Shown: positions 18,929 through 29,432, numbered from the stretch's first letter. The stretch is 64,000 nt of DNA from Alphaproteobacteria bacterium (GCA_015062385.1 SUUT01000002.1:83059-147058), one strand, 5' to 3'. Notes: a model not told the origin generated them from the sequence alone. Made by a program: numbers and translations.

Positions 18929-19573
18929 ATGACAAAAGGTTTTTTTATCACATTTGAAGGGGGCGAGGGAGCCGGTAAAACAACGCAAATTTCTTTATTA
19001 ACAAAATATTTGCGTGAACATCATTCAAAAGAAGTTGTTTGTACGCGTGAGCCGGGTGGAACAACCGGGGCAGAAGAAATTCGTGATTTACTGGTTAAAG
19101 GCGGACAGGATAGATGGGATAAATTAACGGAATTGTTGTTATTTTCGGCTGCTCGCCGAGATCATTTGGTAAAAAAAATTCTACCAACCGTTCAATCGGG
19201 AAATATTATTTTATCCGATCGTTATGCCGATAGTACAATTGCATATCAATGTTTTGGATACGGTTTTAATGAAGCAGTTTATCACCAGGCAGAATTATTA
19301 TATCAATTAATTGCTGATGATTTTTATCCGGATTTAACAATTATTTTAGATATTGATGTGAAAAAAGGTTTAGAACGCAGTAAAAAGCGGGCAGGGAATA
19401 ATGAACAGCGTTTTGAGGCCATGGATTTATCCTTTCATCAAAACTTAAAAGATGGATTTTTATTTTTAAGTCGTAAATATCCACATCGTTATGCTGTTAT
19501 TGATGCCAATCGTAGCATTGAAGAAATTCATCAGGATATTATTACTGTTGTACGGGAGCGACTAGGTTTATGA
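18929..19573 (+). CDS. tmk: Thymidylate kinase
   Basis: 'FITFEGGEGAGKTTQISLL', 'TREPGGTTGAEEIRDLL', 'LSDRYADSTIAYQ'. Confidence 0.96.
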   Translation: MTKGFFITFEGGEGAGKTTQISLLTKYLREHHSKEVVCTREPGGTTGAEEIRDLLVKGGQDRWDKLTELLLFSAARRDHLVKKILPTVQSGNIILSDRYADSTIAYQCFGYGFNEAVYHQAELLYQLIADDFYPDLTIILDIDVKKGLERSKKRAGNNEQRFEAMDLSFHQNLKDGFLFLSRKYPHRYAVIDANRSIEEIHQDIITVVRERLGL

Positions 19574-20520
19574 CACCTAAAGAACAAATTTTATCAGTCA
19601 TAAAGAAAGGCAAAATCAGTGGATCTTGGCTAATATCCGGTCCAATGGGAACAGGAAAAAAAGAATTTGCATCATCTTTGGCTAATTTCTTAACAACGGG
19701 GGAGTGGATTGATGATCGTTCATATAATCCCAGTATTAAATGGATTGAATGCGGTTTAACCGAAGAAGCTAAAAAAGAAATCCAAAAAATGATTTTAGCC
19801 GGAAAAGAAGTAGAGGAAAATGTAAAAACACAAGCTCGAAAAAAAATTATTTCCATTGAAGATATTCGAGAAGGAATACAATTTTTATCGCTAAAACCCA
19901 CCGAAAACGAATATCGAATTTTAATTGTGTCTTTGGCAGAAGATATGAATTCCAATGCAGCAAATGCACTTTTGAAAATTTTGGAAGAACCCTATCCTCG
20001 TAGCGTGTTAATATTGATTTCTCAAAATACGGGCAAGTTATTACCAACTATCGGATCCCGTTGTCGAAAAATTGTTTTTCCTCAAAAATCATTTGAAGAA
20101 ATATTTGCTTATTTGCAGGAAAAGCATCCAACTAATCAAAATAATGATTTAATTGCCGAATTGGCTGACGGTTCAATTGGCTTAGCGGATATGATTTGTG
20201 AAATAAACGGGTTAGAAATTTATCAAAAGTTAAATTCTTTTTTGCTTCCGTTGAATCAGGTAAATATAGAACAGCTTAATCAATTTATCGAGAACATAAT
20301 TAAAGATGCACAGAGCTATGAATTATTTCAAACATTTTTAATATATTATTTGCGAAAAAAAATTAAGGATTTAGCTATTCAAAAGCATCCGAAAGGAGAA
20401 GTTTTATTAGATATAATGAGTGATGTGCAAAATTTATTTAATAAAATTGACAAACTAAATTTAGATAAAAAACAATCACTTATGAATATTGTTTTGCGTA
20501 TTGCCGGAGAAATTGAATGA
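19570..20520 (+). CDS. holB: DNA polymerase III delta' subunit
   Basis: Overlaps tmk stop by ATGA; 'GSWLISGPMGTGKKEFA...SNAANALLKILEEPYPRSVLILISQNTGKLLPTIGSRCRKI'. Confidence 0.92.
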   Translation: MTPKEQILSVIKKGKISGSWLISGPMGTGKKEFASSLANFLTTGEWIDDRSYNPSIKWIECGLTEEAKKEIQKMILAGKEVEENVKTQARKKIISIEDIREGIQFLSLKPTENEYRILIVSLAEDMNSNAANALLKILEEPYPRSVLILISQNTGKLLPTIGSRCRKIVFPQKSFEEIFAYLQEKHPTNQNNDLIAELADGSIGLADMICEINGLEIYQKLNSFLLPLNQVNIEQLNQFIENIIKDAQSYELFQTFLIYYLRKKIKDLAIQKHPKGEVLLDIMSDVQNLFNKIDKLNLDKKQSLMNIVLRIAGEIE

Positions 20521-21290
20521 TTGACAGTCATTGCCATATCGGAATAGGAGAAGAAGCAGAGAAGGGGATACCGCTATCTGAAACTTTAAACCGGGCAAAA
20601 AATGCCGGTATTTCTCATATTTTAACCGTTGCTTGTTCATTTGATGACATCGATGACTTAAAAGCGATGTTGACATTTCAAAATGTATATGGAGCATTTG
20701 GAATTCATCCGGAAAACTGTTTGAATTTCAGTAGAGAAGGTATATTTGAAGTTTTCGAAGAATTACCAGAATTAATTGCTTTGGGAGAAATCGGTTTAGA
20801 TTATTTTTATGAACCGGAAACACGCCCAAAACAAATACATGCATTTGAAAATCAAATTGAAATTGCAGACCGATTAAATTTACCGATTATCATTCATACC
20901 CGTGATGCAGAAGATGATACAATCAGTATTTTAAAAAGTGCAAAAAATGGAGGCTTGTTAAAAAAATCAGGTGTGTTGCATTGTTTTACAGGCACACAAC
21001 GATTGGCTGACTTTGCATTGGATATGGATTTATATATTTCTGCTTCCGGTATTATCACATTTAAAAATGCACAATCATTGCGAGATATATTTCAACGCAT
21101 ACCATCAAATAGACTGTTGATTGAAACGGATTCACCTTATTTAGCTCCGGTACCGTATAGAGGAAAAGTAAATGAACCGGCATATGTGATTGAAACGGCA
21201 AAATGTTTGGCAGATATAAAGTCATTGAATTATGCAGACCTAGAAAAAATAACAACCGAAAATTTTAATCGTTTATTTATAGAGAGATAA
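20517..21290 (+). CDS. tatD: TatD family metal-dependent hydrolase
   Basis: 'MIDSHCHI', 'GEIGLDYF', 'LPIIIHTRDAEDD', 'IETDSPYLAPVPYRGK'. Confidence 0.95.
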   Translation: MIDSHCHIGIGEEAEKGIPLSETLNRAKNAGISHILTVACSFDDIDDLKAMLTFQNVYGAFGIHPENCLNFSREGIFEVFEELPELIALGEIGLDYFYEPETRPKQIHAFENQIEIADRLNLPIIIHTRDAEDDTISILKSAKNGGLLKKSGVLHCFTGTQRLADFALDMDLYISASGIITFKNAQSLRDIFQRIPSNRLLIETDSPYLAPVPYRGKVNEPAYVIETAKCLADIKSLNYADLEKITTENFNRLFIER

Positions 21291-21295
21291 GAAAA

Positions 21296-22057
21296 ATGAA
21301 AATACGAATTTTAGGTTGCGGTCCGTCACAAGGAATTCCCTCAATTTCCAGAGGGTTTGGGTTGTGTGATGAGAATAATCCTAAGAATATTCGTACTCGA
21401 ACATCTGCATTGATTTATACGAATGATAATCAGAATATATTGATAGATACCTCTCCTGAAATTCGTATTCAGTTATTACGGGCAGGGATGCCTAAAATTG
21501 ATGCAATCTTATATACACATGCCCATTATGATCATATGGGAGGGGCTAATGATTTATATGCTTGGGCTATGGATAAAAAAATAACGCTTCCGATTTATTT
21601 GACATTACAAGATGCTGAAAGATTTAAGCAACAAATGGAGTATGTTTTCAAAACACCGGAAACGCAAACTGCATTTCAATTAAATATTATTGAACCATTT
21701 AAACCATTTTATGTTGGAAATACTAAAATTTTACCGATACGACAATATCACGGTGATGTCATAACAATTGGGTATCGGATTAAGGATTTTGCGTATTCCA
21801 CTGATTTAAAGTCAATGGATAAAGAAGGATTTGAAGCTTTAAAAGGAATAAAAACTTGGATAATGGGCGTTATAACACCGCGTGAGAGTTATAAACACAT
21901 TCATATTATAGAAGCGTTAAACTGGATAAAAAAAATTAAACCGGAAAGAGTTTATTTTACACATATGGGACAAAGAATGGATTATGACTCGTTATGCCAT
22001 GAATTGCCTGAATCTATTCGTCCTGCTTATGATAATCTGTTAATTTCTTTAGATTAA
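21296..22057 (+). CDS. MBL-fold metallohydrolase (PhnP-like)
   Basis: 'ILGCGPSQGIPSISRGFGLCD', 'YTHAHYDHMGGANDL'. Confidence 0.92.
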   Translation: MKIRILGCGPSQGIPSISRGFGLCDENNPKNIRTRTSALIYTNDNQNILIDTSPEIRIQLLRAGMPKIDAILYTHAHYDHMGGANDLYAWAMDKKITLPIYLTLQDAERFKQQMEYVFKTPETQTAFQLNIIEPFKPFYVGNTKILPIRQYHGDVITIGYRIKDFAYSTDLKSMDKEGFEALKGIKTWIMGVITPRESYKHIHIIEALNWIKKIKPERVYFTHMGQRMDYDSLCHELPESIRPAYDNLLISLD

Positions 22058-23345
22058 AAAAGAGCCTGTTTTTAGAATTTTTCTTTTGTTATAAATTAGT
22101 TATTTGTATATTTACCAAAGACTGATAACGATTTAGAGCGAAATTTTCAATCAGAATTAACCTTTGGCATACTTGCTGTTTTTAAAATTCACAAAATGAA
22201 TGAAGGTAAATTTCTAAAGCAGAGAAAACAGATAAAAAATATTCATTCAGATTTACGAAATGTTAAGCATTAGAAAAAAATCTCAACACTGGGAAATTAA
22301 GAGAAAACCAGAGAAAAATCCTGTTTGAAAGTTATAAATATAATTTAATATTTGTTTCTCTATGTGTCTACACTTATTTTTTTTAGTAAAGATATTTTAC
22401 ACAAATAATGTTTTTAAATATCTTATAAAAAATAATTTTATTTTTAATTTCAAAATTTAATAAAATAAAGTTTTTGAAAGACGTTATAATTATGAGATTT
22501 ATTTTGATTTAATTTTTACCCATTACTATACATAATATAAATTATGCGACAAATTACTACATAAAAAAACAGATAAAAACATTAAAAATCATAATATTGC
22601 AAAAAATGTGGATAACTCTGTTTATAAATTAATTTTTAAAATCATCAGGTTTGTTTTCTAAATATTTTTGAAATATTTTTTATTCAAAACAATTTGAATG
22701 AATGAAAATTTTATTAAATCAATCCTTAAATCAGGTTTCTTTTATTAGAAATTTACATGGTATTTTTTTCTCTGACTTATTTTAAAGACTTATTATTTGT
22801 ATTCTTTTACACACATTTTAGTAATTTTTAGATATTATAAAGTTGAACTAAAATTTAATATATCTTCAATCATCAATTTACCGCTTCTTGTTTTTGTTTT
22901 CTGTATTTTAATTTGATAATACTACCTCATAAATTGATGGTATTGTAAATTCATATAAGAATGGTGAGATTCTCGGCAATGTTTTGTTTGAAAATCCGAA
23001 TGACTAATGACTTATGTCTATTCCCTTCTCTAAATAAATATTATTATAAATGAACTGAAAGGATTAAGAGGGTAGCTTTATAGTATTTATTGATAAAAAT
23101 ATTCGGTATTTCCAGAAATTGCCCTGCAATTAGCTTCAAGAAGCATTTCAAAATTCTTACAAAATATCATATTTTCTTTTTGTTTTCATATATTAAATTG
23201 ATTTTTTAGAAATTTTCAGATAAAATCTAAAAGAAATTTTCAGTATAAAACTAATATCAGGACGTTTGTGTTCCCCAAAATCTTTATTTTATAATATACG
23301 AGGAGGAGAGTTTGTGCCCCTCCTCTTTGTCATTTATAAAATTAT

Positions 23346-25559
23346 TTAATCTATAACACAAAGTGCAGGATAGGAATTTGTCGTATAAGTACCATCTATA
23401 TTGCCGAATTCCAGTCCTACCTGATATACTTCGCAAGATGTATATACTTTATCAAGCCAGTAAAAATCATCTCCAACTTTACCAAAGGCTTCCCATAATC
23501 CGGTTACAATTTTTGATATATTATCCTTAACATATGCGTTTGATCCAATTGCTTTATAATGACAATATCCCCATCGACCTAACCCGTCCATGCAATGCAT
23601 ATCATTTGAACCGGCAACTCGTCCGCCAATAGCTTCACAAAAACGATTAGCACTCCACCAAGTCATTTCTAAATTTGGAGTTCCATAAAAAGTTTTTGTT
23701 CCCGTCACTTCTCTGCCATAACCGTCATAGTGGGTCCAGTTGATAGTTGCTTGAATTGCATCATCTTTTGCTACACGACAAATTCCCGTATCAATAAAAG
23801 GTCCTTCAAATTCTATACCACAAGCATATCCCTTCTTTTGATAGCAATAATATCCGTATTTTCCGTCTTTGTTACAATCGGCATTTGTTGTGCAATATTC
23901 AACACATTCTTTTCCATTCCAACGTGTTCCGTCCAAGCAAGGTACACACACATTCATTTTTAAATCACAGGTTGGTTTTGTTTCATCTATACAATGAGTA
24001 TTATTTAAGCATTCGGAACACAAACCCGTATCGGCACAATATAAACCCATATCACAATCATCATTTGTTTCACAAGATGAACAAGTTCCGTTTTTACAAA
24101 TATTTTTACCAATTATTTCAGTGCAATCATCATGAGATAAACACAATACTTGTTCTTCAGGTTCAATCCCTTCAATAATCGCATCATCAACACATAAAGC
24201 ATAATATCCCTCTTCCAGAATTTCTCCATCTATATTTCCGTATTCCAAACCGATACCATATCCGGAACACTCATCAATAATATTAGAAAACCAATACCAA
24301 CCACCATTTAATGCGGTTTTTAATTTTGTTACAACTGTTGAAATATTACCATCTTGCCAAGCATTTGATCCGATATATTTTTTATGACAATAGCCCCAAC
24401 TTCCCACATTATCTGCACATTGAAAATCTGTTGTGGTCACTTGTCTTTTTCCAATGCTTTTACAAAAACGATTGGCACTATGCCAAGTCATTTCTAACTC
24501 CGGAACGGCATAAAAATTTGTTGTTCCATATGTTATTAAGCCTTTTGAGTCTGTTTTGTTCCATTTAACAGTTACTTTTTTCATATCATCTTCTGCAAAA
24601 TGGCATTCTCCTTTATCTTCACGAGGTCCATAAAATTCATATCCGGAACAAGCATATCCTAGTGCATTATAACAGTAATAACCTGTTCTGCCGTTTTTGT
24701 TACACTCCTCATTTGTTTTGCAAGGTAAAACACACCGTTTTCCATTCCATTTTTCTCCATTCGGACAAGGTTCACACGTACTTGTTTTTGTATCGCAATA
24801 AGGTTTAGAGGCATCTTTACAATCTGCATAACTTTGACACTCTACACATCCTTCCGCTGTTTCAATAGGTGTTTGACGTGGACATTGACATATGTTATCA
24901 ATCCATTCTTTGGGCGGATAACACCACTCACAATTGTCCCCAAATTCATATTCATGCCGACAAACACATCCGTATGTCCCATCATCTTTTTGTCGCCATG
25001 CCATTTTGTCCGGACAAGATTGTGGTTCACTGCTTGGATTGTCATCCGGCATATCCGAACCACCGCTTCCGCCATTTCCACCACTACTTCCCCCATCAAA
25101 GTGAGAACCGGATTCAACAGTCGGAGTTGCATTAAAGGAAAACACCATATTTGTTTTGCTGTTTGGGTTTCCGCACATTCTTGTTAAAATAGAAATACCC
25201 ATCTCATTTAAAATGCTTTCTCTTTGCAGGAGTTTTTCACAAACTTTATAAACCACTTTAAATGCTGTTACTTGATAATTACCATCAACGAGCTTGACCA
25301 TAGATTTTTTATCATCCGGTGTATATTCAGGTAGGGCAGATTTTAAAAACCGATTAACCTCCAATGCATGAGAAGCCCGAGAATCCGTTTGAGCCAATGT
25401 TTTAGCCTTGCCAAGAACATCTTGAATTTTACCGGATTGATAGGCTGTTAAGGCATATTGATACATACCGACACCGGCAACGGACAAAACGCCGATAATT
25501 GCCAATACACCTAGCATTTCTACCATACTCCGACCGGTTTCATTGATTTTGATTTGCAT
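23346..25559 (-). CDS. Prepilin-like Cys-rich protein with two copies of a CLec/DUF1566-like C-terminal module
   Basis: 'GRSMVEMLGVLAIIGVLSVAGVGMYQYAL' prepilin-like helix; EGF-like Cys segments; two homologous modules ending 'CSGYGIGLEYGNIDGEILEEGYYALCVDD' and 'CEVYQVGLEFGNIDGTYTTNSYPALCVID'. Confidence 0.82.
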   Translation of the reverse strand: MQIKINETGRSMVEMLGVLAIIGVLSVAGVGMYQYALTAYQSGKIQDVLGKAKTLAQTDSRASHALEVNRFLKSALPEYTPDDKKSMVKLVDGNYQVTAFKVVYKVCEKLLQRESILNEMGISILTRMCGNPNSKTNMVFSFNATPTVESGSHFDGGSSGGNGGSGGSDMPDDNPSSEPQSCPDKMAWRQKDDGTYGCVCRHEYEFGDNCEWCYPPKEWIDNICQCPRQTPIETAEGCVECQSYADCKDASKPYCDTKTSTCEPCPNGEKWNGKRCVLPCKTNEECNKNGRTGYYCYNALGYACSGYEFYGPREDKGECHFAEDDMKKVTVKWNKTDSKGLITYGTTNFYAVPELEMTWHSANRFCKSIGKRQVTTTDFQCADNVGSWGYCHKKYIGSNAWQDGNISTVVTKLKTALNGGWYWFSNIIDECSGYGIGLEYGNIDGEILEEGYYALCVDDAIIEGIEPEEQVLCLSHDDCTEIIGKNICKNGTCSSCETNDDCDMGLYCADTGLCSECLNNTHCIDETKPTCDLKMNVCVPCLDGTRWNGKECVEYCTTNADCNKDGKYGYYCYQKKGYACGIEFEGPFIDTGICRVAKDDAIQATINWTHYDGYGREVTGTKTFYGTPNLEMTWWSANRFCEAIGGRVAGSNDMHCMDGLGRWGYCHYKAIGSNAYVKDNISKIVTGLWEAFGKVGDDFYWLDKVYTSCEVYQVGLEFGNIDGTYTTNSYPALCVID

Positions 25560-25599
25560 GTTTTCTCCTCACTTCATAAAGTTGCATTTATAAAGTGAG

Positions 25600-25753
25600 T
25601 ATAAAAAAAGGGACCTTTTTTTCCCGCTTCGAATCGGCAAAATCGGATTTTGTAAAAAATAAAAGATTATTGTTTGAGTTGAATAAGTTATCTAAAATCA
25701 AAAAAAATGCCAAAATGTGAAAAAAAGTGTTGCATTTATACGTCCCTTTTATT
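25600..25753 (-). repeat. Dispersed ~154-bp element, copy B
   Basis: TATAAAAAAAGGGACCTTTTTTTCCCGCTTCGAATC...GAAAAAAAGTGTTGCATTTATACGTCCCTTTTATT; inverted AAAAGGGAC ends; starts 41 bp upstream of the 25559 ATG. Confidence 0.75.
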
Positions 25754-25839
25754 GCAGATAGATATTCTTACATTAAGATATTACTTCTTTATAGATATTC
25801 CCCACCAAACCGGGGGTTGTCTGTAAGGCATTAATACAA

Positions 25840-25867
25840 CACCAGCGACTATAAAAAGTCGCTGGTG
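25840..25867 (-). terminator. Hairpin downstream of trxA
   Basis: CACCAGCGACTataaaaAGTCGCTGGTG. Confidence 0.6.
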
Positions 25868-25898
25868 GGTATAAGAAAATTTTATCAGGAAAAACAAA

Positions 25899-26207
25899 TT
25901 ATGCGGTAAACCAATTTGCCAATTCGGTTTTTGTTTGAGCTCCTGTTTTTTTATCTACTAATTCCCCGTTTTTAAACATTAAAAATGCCGGAATGCTTTG
26001 AATATTATAAAGTTCCGGTGTGTGGGGGGCTTCATCTACATCCATTTTTACAATTTTAACTTTATCGGCATATTCTTGTGATAATTCGTCCATAATCGGC
26101 AACATTTGTCTGCATGGACCACACCATGTTGCAAAGAAATCCACAACGACAGGTTTGTCGGATTCTAACACTTCTGATTTAAAGTTATCATCATTAATTT
26201 GTTGCAT
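25899..26207 (-). CDS. trxA: Thioredoxin
   Basis: 'VVVDFFATWCGPCRQMLPIMDELSQEY', 'YNIQSIPAFLMFKNGE'. Confidence 0.96.
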   Translation of the reverse strand: MQQINDDNFKSEVLESDKPVVVDFFATWCGPCRQMLPIMDELSQEYADKVKIVKMDVDEAPHTPELYNIQSIPAFLMFKNGELVDKKTGAQTKTELANWFTA

Positions 26208-26278
26208 AAGTTTCTCCTTTTTGTTTGTGTTGTTTTTTTTATTTATATATATTTTTTAATTTGTTTGTCAAGCATGAT

Positions 26279-27310
26279 TTACAAACTTTCCAATGGCCAA
26301 CGGGGACGAGCTTTAAAATCAAAACCATCTGATATCCCCAACAAATGCCTTTCCATGCCGGCCCAAGCAATCATAACACCATTATCCGTACATAAATTGA
26401 CGGGTGGAGCCGAAAAAATCAATCCGTTTTTTTGTGCTTTTTCTTCCAACATTTTACGAACACTTAAATTAGCAGCGACACCTCCGGCGACAACCAAATC
26501 TTTGGCGGTTGGGTATAAGGATTTGAACATGTCAATACCATGATCTAATCTGTCAGACATTTGTTTAATAACTGCTTGCTGAAAAGCCGCACAAATATCT
26601 TGTTTGATTGCCTCTGTTAAATTCGATTGTTTTTCAATACATACCCGAACAGCTGTTTTTAATCCGGAAAATGAAAAATCACACCCTACCCGTCCTTTCA
26701 TTGGTACCGGAAACTGAAATGCTTTCGGATTTCCTTTTTTTGCCCATAATTCTACATTGGGACCTCCGGGGTAACCAACTTCAAGCATTTTGGCCACCTT
26801 GTCAAATGCTTCACCGGCAGAATCATCAATCGTACCACCTAATTTTTTATATTTTCCAACCCCCTCTACAATGAGTAATTGGCAATGTCCACCGGATGTT
26901 AACAACAATAAATACGGAAATTTTACCGGATTTGAGAGCCTTGCCGTTAAAGCATGCCCCTCTAAATGATTAACGGCAATAAACGGTAATTGACGTGCCC
27001 AAGCAATTGCTTTTGCGGTCATAACGCCAACCAAAACGCCACCGATAAGACCTGGTCCACCTGCAACGGCAACAGCAGATAAATCATCATACGTTTTGCC
27101 GGCTTTTTTCATAGCTTCTTTAATTAAAACAATACATTTTTCCAAATGTGCTCTTGCGGCAATTTCCGGAACAACCCCCCCGAATTGTCGATGTTCGTCA
27201 TATTGTGACCAAACAACGGATGATAAAATTTCTTTCTTATCATTAACCAAGGCACAGGCTGTTTCATCACAACTGCTTTCAATACCTAGAACAATTTTTT
27301 CTTTTGTCAT
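26279..27310 (-). CDS. tsaD: tRNA N6-adenosine threonylcarbamoyltransferase
   Basis: 'VLGIESSCDETACALV', 'VNHLEGHALTARL', 'LLTSGGHCQLL', 'VAGGVAANLSVR'; start placed at internal MTKEKIV. Confidence 0.96.
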   Translation of the reverse strand: MTKEKIVLGIESSCDETACALVNDKKEILSSVVWSQYDEHRQFGGVVPEIAARAHLEKCIVLIKEAMKKAGKTYDDLSAVAVAGGPGLIGGVLVGVMTAKAIAWARQLPFIAVNHLEGHALTARLSNPVKFPYLLLLTSGGHCQLLIVEGVGKYKKLGGTIDDSAGEAFDKVAKMLEVGYPGGPNVELWAKKGNPKAFQFPVPMKGRVGCDFSFSGLKTAVRVCIEKQSNLTEAIKQDICAAFQQAVIKQMSDRLDHGIDMFKSLYPTAKDLVVAGGVAANLSVRKMLEEKAQKNGLIFSAPPVNLCTDNGVMIAWAGMERHLLGISDGFDFKARPRWPLESL

Positions 27311-27702
27311 TTTTGTTTGTTCCTTTTTAATGTTATTTGTAAAACACCACCGCTGTTTATCCACTTCGTTTCCCTGATTTTGTGTGAAAAAACAGGTGTT
27401 TCCAACCATAATTCAATTTCACTCTTAATTTTGCCGAGTTGATTAATACCTTTTCCTGTTATGATTTTTATTTGTTTGGATTCTTTTTTATAGTGTAAAT
27501 CAATAAAACTTTTAACGGCATTATACGCTTCTTCCAAGGTATAACCATGCAAATCCAACTCAAACAATAATTCTCTTTTAGGTACACGGTATACGTGTAT
27601 TTGAGGTGGAAATTCTCGCGGATGCTTGTCTGTTTTTCCCGAAAGCGGTTTTACGGTTTGGGTAAACTGATTCCAAACATCTGTGTCTGTTGTTTGTTTC
27701 AT
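27307..27702 (-). CDS. Smr/MutS2-C domain protein
   Basis: 'FELDLHGYTLEEAYNAVKSFIDLHYKKESKQIKIITGKGIN'. Confidence 0.88.
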   Translation of the reverse strand: MKQTTDTDVWNQFTQTVKPLSGKTDKHPREFPPQIHVYRVPKRELLFELDLHGYTLEEAYNAVKSFIDLHYKKESKQIKIITGKGINQLGKIKSEIELWLETPVFSHKIRETKWINSGGVLQITLKRNKQK

Positions 27703-27711
27703 TTGTATGCC

Positions 27712-28743
27712 TCAACTTTTAGGCAATAACAAATAATAAGAACCTTTACTTTTCATCCGGCCGGCTTTATTAAAGGCTTTTTCTCCATGTCCCCAAAAAT
27801 AATCTGCACGAATCCCCCCTTGAATAGCTTTTCCGATATCTTGAGCGACAACTAATTTTTGGATATAAATTCCGTCAGGGTCTTTTGTGTTTAAATAAAC
27901 AGGTGTATGCATGGGAATATAGGTTCTGTCAACAGCAATGGATCGTTCAGGTGTTAAAACAACACCTGCGGATCCGTAAGGGGATTCTCCCTGTATTTCT
28001 TTAAAGAAAATATAACGAGGATTTTCAGCCATGATTTTTCGACCTTTTGAGGGGTTTTCTTTCAACCATTGACGCATGTTTTGCATAGAGTGTAAATTGC
28101 GAACGCCGTATGAAGCAAAAATACTGCCTAATCCTTTAAATTTTCGGTTGTTATTTCCTGCATATCCCAGTTTAATTTCACCATCAGGTGTAATCATCCG
28201 ACCAGACCCTTGAATTTGTAAAATAAATAAATCGACGGGAGAATCCGCCCATGCAATAATAGGCGCATTGATACCGTCTTCTTCGATATCTGCTCGGGTT
28301 GGATAAGTTTTGCCGTTTTGATAGCCATACGGAACACCGTAAACAGGAACCTGCGATTGTGAAACCCGATGACGGGTTCCTGTTAATTCCGCTTCATAAT
28401 AACCGGTCATAATTCCTGTTGTTTCACCATAAGACATAACTAAATATGGGGTTAGCTGATTTTCAATATAGCGTTTAATTTGATACGAATCACTTGTGCG
28501 ATATCGCTGTAATCCGACACAAAAATTAACCCATTGTTGATTGGGATTTTGACAAGATCGTAATAATGCAGGCAACGCTTCTTCAAAGTTTTCATAGCTC
28601 CATCCCGGCAATGCCGTAAACGGAACTTCTTTAAGTTTAAAAGCCCTGCCCTGTGATAAATTATGTGTTGATGGACAACCACATAAAAACAAAGAAACGG
28701 TACAGGTTAATCCAATAGAAAACAGTGAATTTATTTTACTCAT
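27712..28743 (-). CDS. mltA: Murein transglycosylase A (lipoprotein)
   Basis: Lipobox 'LFLCGC'; 'GIMTGYYEAELTGTRHRV', 'LQIQGSGRMITPDGE', 'VAQDIGKAIQGGIRADYFWGHGEKA'; start at internal MSKINS. Confidence 0.93.
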   Translation of the reverse strand: MSKINSLFSIGLTCTVSLFLCGCPSTHNLSQGRAFKLKEVPFTALPGWSYENFEEALPALLRSCQNPNQQWVNFCVGLQRYRTSDSYQIKRYIENQLTPYLVMSYGETTGIMTGYYEAELTGTRHRVSQSQVPVYGVPYGYQNGKTYPTRADIEEDGINAPIIAWADSPVDLFILQIQGSGRMITPDGEIKLGYAGNNNRKFKGLGSIFASYGVRNLHSMQNMRQWLKENPSKGRKIMAENPRYIFFKEIQGESPYGSAGVVLTPERSIAVDRTYIPMHTPVYLNTKDPDGIYIQKLVVAQDIGKAIQGGIRADYFWGHGEKAFNKAGRMKSKGSYYLLLPKS

Positions 28744-29326
28744 AAAAAGCCTCACTTTGGGTTGCATTTAAAACCCATTTATTTTTAATTTTTTTAAATG
28801 TCCAAAAATCAGTTGTTTTGGCTATGCTCATAGCATCACCTTCAATAACATTTCCTTCTGAATCTTTTAAAATATTAATTTGTTCCGTTTCAAAACAAAC
28901 GGTAATTTTATCCTTTTGTTCCGATGTATGTATCACTTCGGCTTTGTTGAAACAAACGAGTGTAAATTCCATTTTTTCCCCCCGTTCTTGCCGTTCTTTG
29001 ATTAATTTTTCAAAGGCTTCAAAAACAGCTGTATCTGTTTGTGAACGTAAAACAGCCAAATCACCACCTGCAAATGATTCGCAAACAGATTGAAATATCA
29101 TTTTTGCTTTTAATAAAAAAGTCTGTTGATTCATTTTTTCCATTTCAACCAAATTAAGCGGTTCTTTTAACAGTTTCATTTCAACAACCTGCCCTGTTTT
29201 TTCAGAAATAAATCTTAATTTCTCAGGAAGTTGAGGTTGTTTGAGAGACTGTTTTCCCAAACTTTTATATAAAACAAAAACCAAAAACGCAATAATTCCG
29301 CCTAAAATGATATTTTCAATAAACAT
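28736..29326 (-). CDS. Tim44/TimA domain-containing membrane-anchored protein
   Basis: N-terminal TM helix then Tim44-like domain; mltA-adjacent location is common in Alphaproteobacteria. Confidence 0.75.
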   Translation of the reverse strand: MFIENIILGGIIAFLVFVLYKSLGKQSLKQPQLPEKLRFISEKTGQVVEMKLLKEPLNLVEMEKMNQQTFLLKAKMIFQSVCESFAGGDLAVLRSQTDTAVFEAFEKLIKERQERGEKMEFTLVCFNKAEVIHTSEQKDKITVCFETEQINILKDSEGNVIEGDAMSIAKTTDFWTFKKIKNKWVLNATQSEAFYE

Positions 29327-29432
29327 TCTGTTCTTTTTTCCTTTTTTTCTCTTTACAATTAAGTTAAACGACTGTATACATATTCTGTATTTAAGCCGAA
29401 AATTAAATTTTTTTCAAGAGGATTTTTACAAA

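Noticed and set aside
23350-23420. 3' end of the 737-aa gene as the actual VR of this TR
   Set aside because: Codon-by-codon comparison shows many differences at non-adenine TR positions (e.g. GTT/GTA, CTC/CTG, GTG/ATA, GCC/GCA), so it is a protein-level relative, not a VR copied from this TR.
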